Below, in pieces: positions 58,592 to 64,000 of a stretch of 64,000 nucleotides of DNA. Position 1 is the stretch's first letter, and every line of letters starts with the position of its first letter. Source of the stretch: Labia minor (taxonomy: Eukaryota > Arthropoda > Insecta > Dermaptera > Spongiphoridae); contig OY720346.1 in NCBI GenBank assembly GCA_963082975.1, forward strand, positions 35,801,787 to 35,865,786. The letters are read 5' to 3'. The notes under the pieces were generated by a model, which worked only from the letters and a program-made list of their open reading frames with translations, did not search any database and was not told where the DNA came from. Made by a program: the position numbers and the translations under genes.

Positions 58592-60540
58592 CCAAGGCAA
58601 TAATATTTATCAGTCCCTTTTCTTGCTTAAATGCAATATTAGTATTATATAATCAAATTTTTTAATGGATTGTTGGTTAATTTTAATAAGAATTATAATT
58701 ATTAAATCTACTTAAGCCAATAAACTCAAATACATTTTTATTTAATATAATGATTTTAAATTAGTGATTTATTACTATAAATAAAATTAAAAGATTTTGA
58801 AAAACATTAGAAAATAAGCCTGGAACCTTAATATAATGTTCAGAATACTCAGGCTCGTTGAGAGGAATATTTATCATCTTTTATTTCATTAAAATTAAAT
58901 TTGAATTTTTCTCGAACAATATTTAGGTGGTTTTTAAAAATAGTTAGAATAGTAAAATGGTAGATAAGTAGGTAAATATACATAATAATTTATTCTATAT
59001 TCATATTATTTAATAATAGCTGTAGCCTCCCTCGTATATCTTCTTTTTTTTCTACTCCTGAAACTGATTTCAAGAATCGAATTGAAATCGTGACATCGTT
59101 TGCACTTGAATTCGAAACCTCTATGATTAGAAAATGATTGACTTGAATAGTGAATGGATTTTATTTGAAGGAGAAGTGGGGGGGGAGATGAATAAAGGGT
59201 TGGCCATGGATTGTTACTTGTTATTAGATATTTTCCATTCTCTCACTTTCAATCATCACACAGTCTAGTAAATAATTTATTTCCCTTCTCACAATAAAGT
59301 ATACTACTTTTTATAGGTATATAGGTATAAAAATATCCATCCAATCCAATCTATATTGATTTTAAAATGGTCTCAATTATATAGGTGTTTTTTTTTTTAT
59401 TTTATTATATTCAACACCTTTTGAAATTATTGATGGGAACAACTACACAGAAAAAATTGGACGATTTTGAATAAAAGGGATTTTGAGGGTCATTGAAGGA
59501 AATCATTTTTATATTCCTTATCATTAATTGATTAATCATCAAGTATATATGAATTTTTAATTTATATTTAGTACTTATATCGTAAATATATATATATAAA
59601 TTATTACCTCCTTGACATTTAACTTTGCAATAATTATGACGCATAGATCTTTGACTTGTTTGGGAAATTCCCTTCATCCACTCTCTCTATCTGTCAATTA
59701 CATGTCTGTTCTTACCTACTAACAAATTATGATGGCAAAAAGAAAGTTTTTAAATTGCGGAATTCAATAAGAACAAAATATAAATATGTATAAATTTCAT
59801 ATATATATTTTATAATTAAAAGATTCGTTTTTTTTTGTATTCGAATGATGAATGGAATGAAAATGAATGAACGAGTGAATGAATGAATGAACGTGTCGTG
59901 AGTGGAATTCGTGATTATATTCTACGGTTATATATTTGATATATGATAGGTATAATATTATATATTCCAGCCAACTTCACGACGGAGACCTTCTTAGAAG
60001 GATTATTATATTTTTTCTAAAGATTAGAAATTTCCATTCTGAAATATTCTTACTAAAAACTATAAAAAGCGGATAGATTGTTTAAGTAAAAAAACAAATC
60101 ATCAGATTATATACTTGTGACTAAAATTTAGAATGAATGAAAATAAATTTGAAATATTGTTTTTTTTATAATTTATCAGAATGCGAATAGTAATATAAAA
60201 ATTCCCTAAATAAATAGTTTTTTATTAAAAAAAAATAATCTATTTCCTCAGAAGCTCAGGTGAAATCGGTCAATCAAATCCCTAAAATAGGCCCCGCTCT
60301 TGCGTGTAAACTAATAGAAAAGGTTACTAGCTAAGGGGAAAGGTAAAAATGAGTAACGTCTAAAAAAAATTATATTTTGAAAAAAAAAAATGATGAATAA
60401 GTTAAAAAAAACATTTTATTTAGTAAATTTAAGCTAAAAATATTATCCCTTTCCTTATTTAATAAATTTATAATAAATTATCAAAGAATGAATAATAATA
60501 AAAATATTTTTAAAATAATATTTAAAAAAAAACCTCTTAC

Positions 60541-60656
60541 TTTTGTACAAAGCCTATCAAGTCGGTTATATCAATTAGGTGTCCCATGTTCAGAACGAGA
60601 CCTATGAACCTTTACCTTGATTTTCTTGATCTGAGGTGCTAGTTTTTATAAATTAA
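60541..60656 (-). repeat. SINE body fragment
   Basis: It matches 62833-62945 (aagtcggttatat, taggtgtccc, ttaccttgattttcttgatc) in the same orientation, without the tRNA head, consistent with 5' truncation. Confidence 0.7.
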
Positions 60657-60796
60657 ATTAAATTTTGCTTATTGCTAATTTTCGGTTTTTTCGGTTCGGT
60701 TTGGATATAGAAAAATTATTTTAAAATTTTTTAATATTATTATATCCAAATCGAACTTATAAAAATCGAAAATTAGTGGAGCCAAAACATGATAGC

Positions 60797-61409
60797 TAGG
60801 GACACTAACGATACTTCGATACCATCGGAGTATCGATACTTTGCTTCCGATACCATCGATTCTTGTACTTGATAATTTAACTTTCGCAGTGGTGTAACTA
60901 TGGGGGGGCAGGGGGGGACATATGTCCCCGGGCGCCAAATTTAGGGGGCGCAAAATTAGAGAAGCCAATTTGGAACAAAAGAAGAATTAATATTTAAAGT
61001 TATACGCTTATTAAAATCTGTTAAACCTGTTTCGTTATTCATCATTAATAATCTTTAAAAAAAAAAATTAAATTAAATATATATATATATTTATATATAT
61101 AAGAAAGGGGGCGCTAATTTCTCAGTTGCCCCCAGGCGCAAGAACCTCACGGTACACCACTGAACTTTCGATACTAGTACTCCTTCGATACCCATACCCA
61201 TACCTGTGGTATCGAAAAAAGTATCGAATGGGTACTCAGCGCACCTAGCAGCGTACTTTTTTCAAAATTTTTTCAATTTGGGTCTTAAAAAAAGCTTTTT
61301 TTTCCGATACCGTTACTTTGGAGTCCGATACTATCGAAAAATCAATACTTAGCCTTTTGATAATACCGATACTAAGAATCGATACTTATCTTTCGATATT
61401 GTGTCCCTA
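60797..61409. mobile_element. hAT element (tcgatac-rich), interrupted
   Basis: The ends tagggacac and gtgtcccta are flanked by atgatagc and atgatagg (7 of 8 bases match). Subterminal DNA on both sides is packed with tcgatac and gataccat motifs. A different MITE (60887-61162) sits inside, making this the older insertion. Confidence 0.85.
60887..61162. mobile_element. hAT MITE nested in another hAT
   Basis: The ends cagtggtgtaac and gtacaccactg carry exact 8-bp flanks aactttcg (60879-60886, 61163-61170). Internal motifs gggggcgc and tgcccccaggcgc are near the ends. Confidence 0.93.
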
Positions 61410-61615
61410 ATGATAGGTAAATATAATATCAATGGGTTTATATGCAAACTTAAATCCTTTTTATCTCTTAAACTAGAAGTCACCCAGAAAAATTGCATAA
61501 GAAAAGTTTATTTGGAATTAAAAAAGGTACCCACTGGTAAAGTTTTTCTAAATCCATGTCATAATAATTCGATTGAATAATTACTAACATAATAAGTATC
61601 TTCCTTTAATATTAT

Positions 61616-61685
61616 TTTACGGAGTCAACCCAGCCTCCGGGATCAAAATTGGGAATCTACTTGATAAAAAGTAGCGCCTATATAT
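61616..61685 (+). repeat. SINE body fragment, inverted
   Basis: It matches 62928-62990 inverted (gagtcaacccagcc, cgggatcaaaattgggaa, cttgataaaaagtagcgcc). Confidence 0.7.
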
Positions 61686-62824
61686 GCTTATATACAAAGT
61701 CAAGTTATGTTTCATACCATTGTGATCAGTTATAATTCAAATATCTACATCTTATATAATCATATCAAATATATTAATCTGATATAAAATTATCTTTTAT
61801 CAATTAAAAGAAAAATATGTTTAACTCGCATATATTCATTATGAAAATGAAATTGTTTTGGGTGTTGAAAATAATTAGTGGTGAAATTTGGTGTTAGAAT
61901 GTAGAATAGGGTATCAAGATAAACTATTTACAATTATATATCTATATTATTTGAAATATGTAGGTATATTCGAAATACCTGTGCAATTTATTTTGAATAT
62001 AAGTGAGAAAAAAAAAATGAGAGAAAAATATATAATTATCTTTTTTTAATGTTAATCAATTAAATATATAATTTAAACGAAAAGTGTATAAAAAGAGAAA
62101 TAAAGAGGGAGAGAGAGAGAGATGGATCAAATAAAGTATCATTATTTTATAACTACAAAATGATATATGTTTTTGAATTATCATTGATTTATTTACCGGT
62201 GAGATTCAAATTTTATTGATATTATTATTAGTATTATTATTATTTTGTTTCTATTGCATATAATGAATCACAAGTTGGATATTAAAATACTTTATGAGCC
62301 AAAGAAATCATATTCAATGATAATTTTCACTACAATTAACATCGGCAGTCTTTAAAATAATTTCAAATAAATGATTAATGTTAATTGAATGAGAGTCAAT
62401 ATTCATATAAATAACTGCACATAAACCCTTTCGGCTCATTTATGGTAGATATAAAATAACTAATCAATGTAAATTAAATTATTTATTATACCTTTTCATT
62501 GATTATAATCTTTTCTAAGAAATTTATTTTATTTATTTCTATTTTATTATATATATATATATAATTATTATAAAAATATATAATATTTTGAATATAATAT
62601 GTAAAGGAGAAAAACAAAATTAATGGATAAAAATGGATTAAAATATAAAACCTAAGATTATTTGTGTGTGTGTGTGTAAATAGAAATATTTTAATTTAAT
62701 CAAGAATAAATAAGTAAAGACATTAAAATATATATATATAATATTGTATTTAATTATTTAAAATATATAATATTATATTTAATTATTTAAATAATAATTA
62801 AAAAAAAACTGAATTTTGTAAATC

Positions 62825-63158
62825 CTAATCAAAGACAACGCCTATAACAAGTCGGTTATATTAGTTAGTTAGGTGTCCTATGATCAGTAGAACGGGTCCT
62901 ATCAACATTTACCTTGATTTTCTTGATCGGAGGCGCTACTTTTTATCAAGTAGCTTCCCAATTTTGATCCCGGATGCTGGGTTGACTCCGACCCATAGAT
63001 TCTAACTAGATAAATACCCTTGCCACGTCCGGGACTTGAACCCGGGACCATGAGAATGTGAGCTAACTCTGTTAAGTTTTTAGTTAAGTAAAAAAAGTAT
63101 GTTATTAGCCAATTTGTGATACATATTTTTTTTTCTAACTCTGTTAACCAACTCCCTT
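62825..63158 (-). mobile_element. tRNA-derived SINE with internal insertion
   Basis: The minus strand carries a tRNA-like head with a perfect B-box (ggttcaagtcc, 63042-63032) and an upstream gagttggttaacagagttag stretch. A body follows down to about 62825. Its hairpin (gctactttttatcaagtagc) and body recur at 60541-60656 (same orientation) and 61616-61685 (inverted). The head is split by a 59-bp insert (63076-63134). Confidence 0.7.
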
Positions 63159-63356
63159 AAATAATAATTAATTAATAATGAATTTGATGAAAATTTATTA
63201 AATTAATTTAAAATAAATCTATTTCTTTATAAATATTTATTTATATTTTATTTTATTATAAATAAATTCGTTTTTCAATATATCTGAAAATATCCATAAA
63301 ATTTCAACCTCTAATTATAATATAAATAAATAATAGAGTAATAAGGTTATGTTATT

Positions 63357-63452
63357 AAGAAAATGCATGATTCGTAGAGATATGTAAAAATCTCCACATG
63401 TGAAATTTGGTGTGAAAACAATACCTCCCTTACTATCGTCGGTCGGTAAAAA
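63357..63452. repeat. Family-A element, right-end fragment
   Basis: Only the terminal 95 bp remain, from aagaaaatgcatgattcgta to tatcgtcggtcggtaaaaa. Confidence 0.8.
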
Positions 63453-64000
63453 TTATTAATAAAACTTTCACATATTACTAATATTGCTATTAATAAAACA
63501 TAATTTAAAAAGCAAAAACAAAATTAGTAAACATTTCTTAGAGCATTTATTCAAAGAATTCGAATATAAAAAATGTATCTATTTGTATATCATATAATCG
63601 GTATTCTACAATATATATGATAAAAATAACAAATGAAGTGTGTGAAGGTCACCTAGGATGGGAACTACCTGTTTACGAAATTAGCAAATAGTGTAGGTAA
63701 TGACGAGGCGAGAAAATCCCGAACTGTTTTTCCGTATTTCAAAGATGCGAGTGTGCGTGTGTGTGTGTTTAGCATATAGTAAATGAGAGAAAAGAAGGAT
63801 TTCAATACGTCATCATTTCATTACTCGAGTACTATAAACGAGAGGAGGTGTATGAAGTGATGTGTGGGTGACCTCATTTGAGGTGTAACGGGTCATAGCC
63901 ACGGATTTCCACATCTTTCATCAGCTGTTTGTTATTCGTCGTCAACATCCATCAGTGGATGAATCATTTGAACCAAGTGAAATCAGCCAACGACCCACAA

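Larger units (their letters stand above)
53716..64000 (+). other. CBF-beta intron 1, with islands and repeats
   Basis: The stretch is presumed intron because the exon-1 donor has no visible partner. GC-richer islands at 56310-56960 and 57700-58010 have no recognisable coding sense and could be enhancers or 5' exons of other transcripts. The hAT, SINE and hairpin elements in it are listed apart. Nothing could be recognised at 53760-56300, 58600-60540, 61690-62820 or 63450-64000. Confidence 0.5.

Overview
This window is nuclear DNA from an arthropod, most probably an insect. It is extremely AT-rich, its genes carry GT-AG introns, and it is full of transposons. The organism call rests on the proteins. 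The vinculin reads like insect vinculin, with a two-repeat head. The U1A/U2B''-type protein is of the single-gene Sans-fille kind. The CBF-beta exon has the N-terminal extension seen in fly Brother/Big-brother. The very low GC resembles some parasitoid wasps and aphids, but I cannot fix the order.

Three host genes are present. (1) Vinculin is on the minus strand from 27086 leftward to at least 6062. I could assemble 20 exons in frame, about 982 codons, including a 15-nt microexon. The last exon, with the C-terminal tail of roughly 60 residues, was not found and probably lies left of the window. (2) A complete snf (U1A/U2B'') gene is on the minus strand at 29287-28225 in three coding exons, 1.1 kb upstream of the vinculin start codon. 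(3) The first coding exon of core-binding factor beta (Brother/Big-brother) is on the plus strand at 53539-53715, behind a GC-rich promoter-like island. The rest of that gene lies beyond the right edge, so its first intron exceeds 10 kb.

Most of the remainder is mobile DNA. It includes an intact-looking 3.27-kb hAT transposon (45750-49021) with a 619-codon transposase and a perfect 8-bp target duplication, and a non-autonomous relative of it at 30551-30994. Other hAT-type elements lie at 1174-2339, 2356-3110, 33538-33803, 37812-38207 and 60797-61409, the last with another MITE nested inside. There are mariner remnants, two non-LTR retrotransposon relics in vinculin intron 2-1 territory, a tRNA-derived SINE, and three families of non-autonomous elements that share a core module but have different ends. 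A segment of about 2.1-2.6 kb in vinculin intron 1 is duplicated almost identically at 38.5-41.5 kb.

The most interesting biology is in vinculin. Three consecutive small hinge exons are all phase 1-1, so any combination could be skipped without breaking the frame. There is also an in-frame 15-nt microexon and a perfect SRF-type CArG box in intron 1. Together they suggest isoform and transcriptional control like that known for vertebrate vinculin/metavinculin, but built differently.
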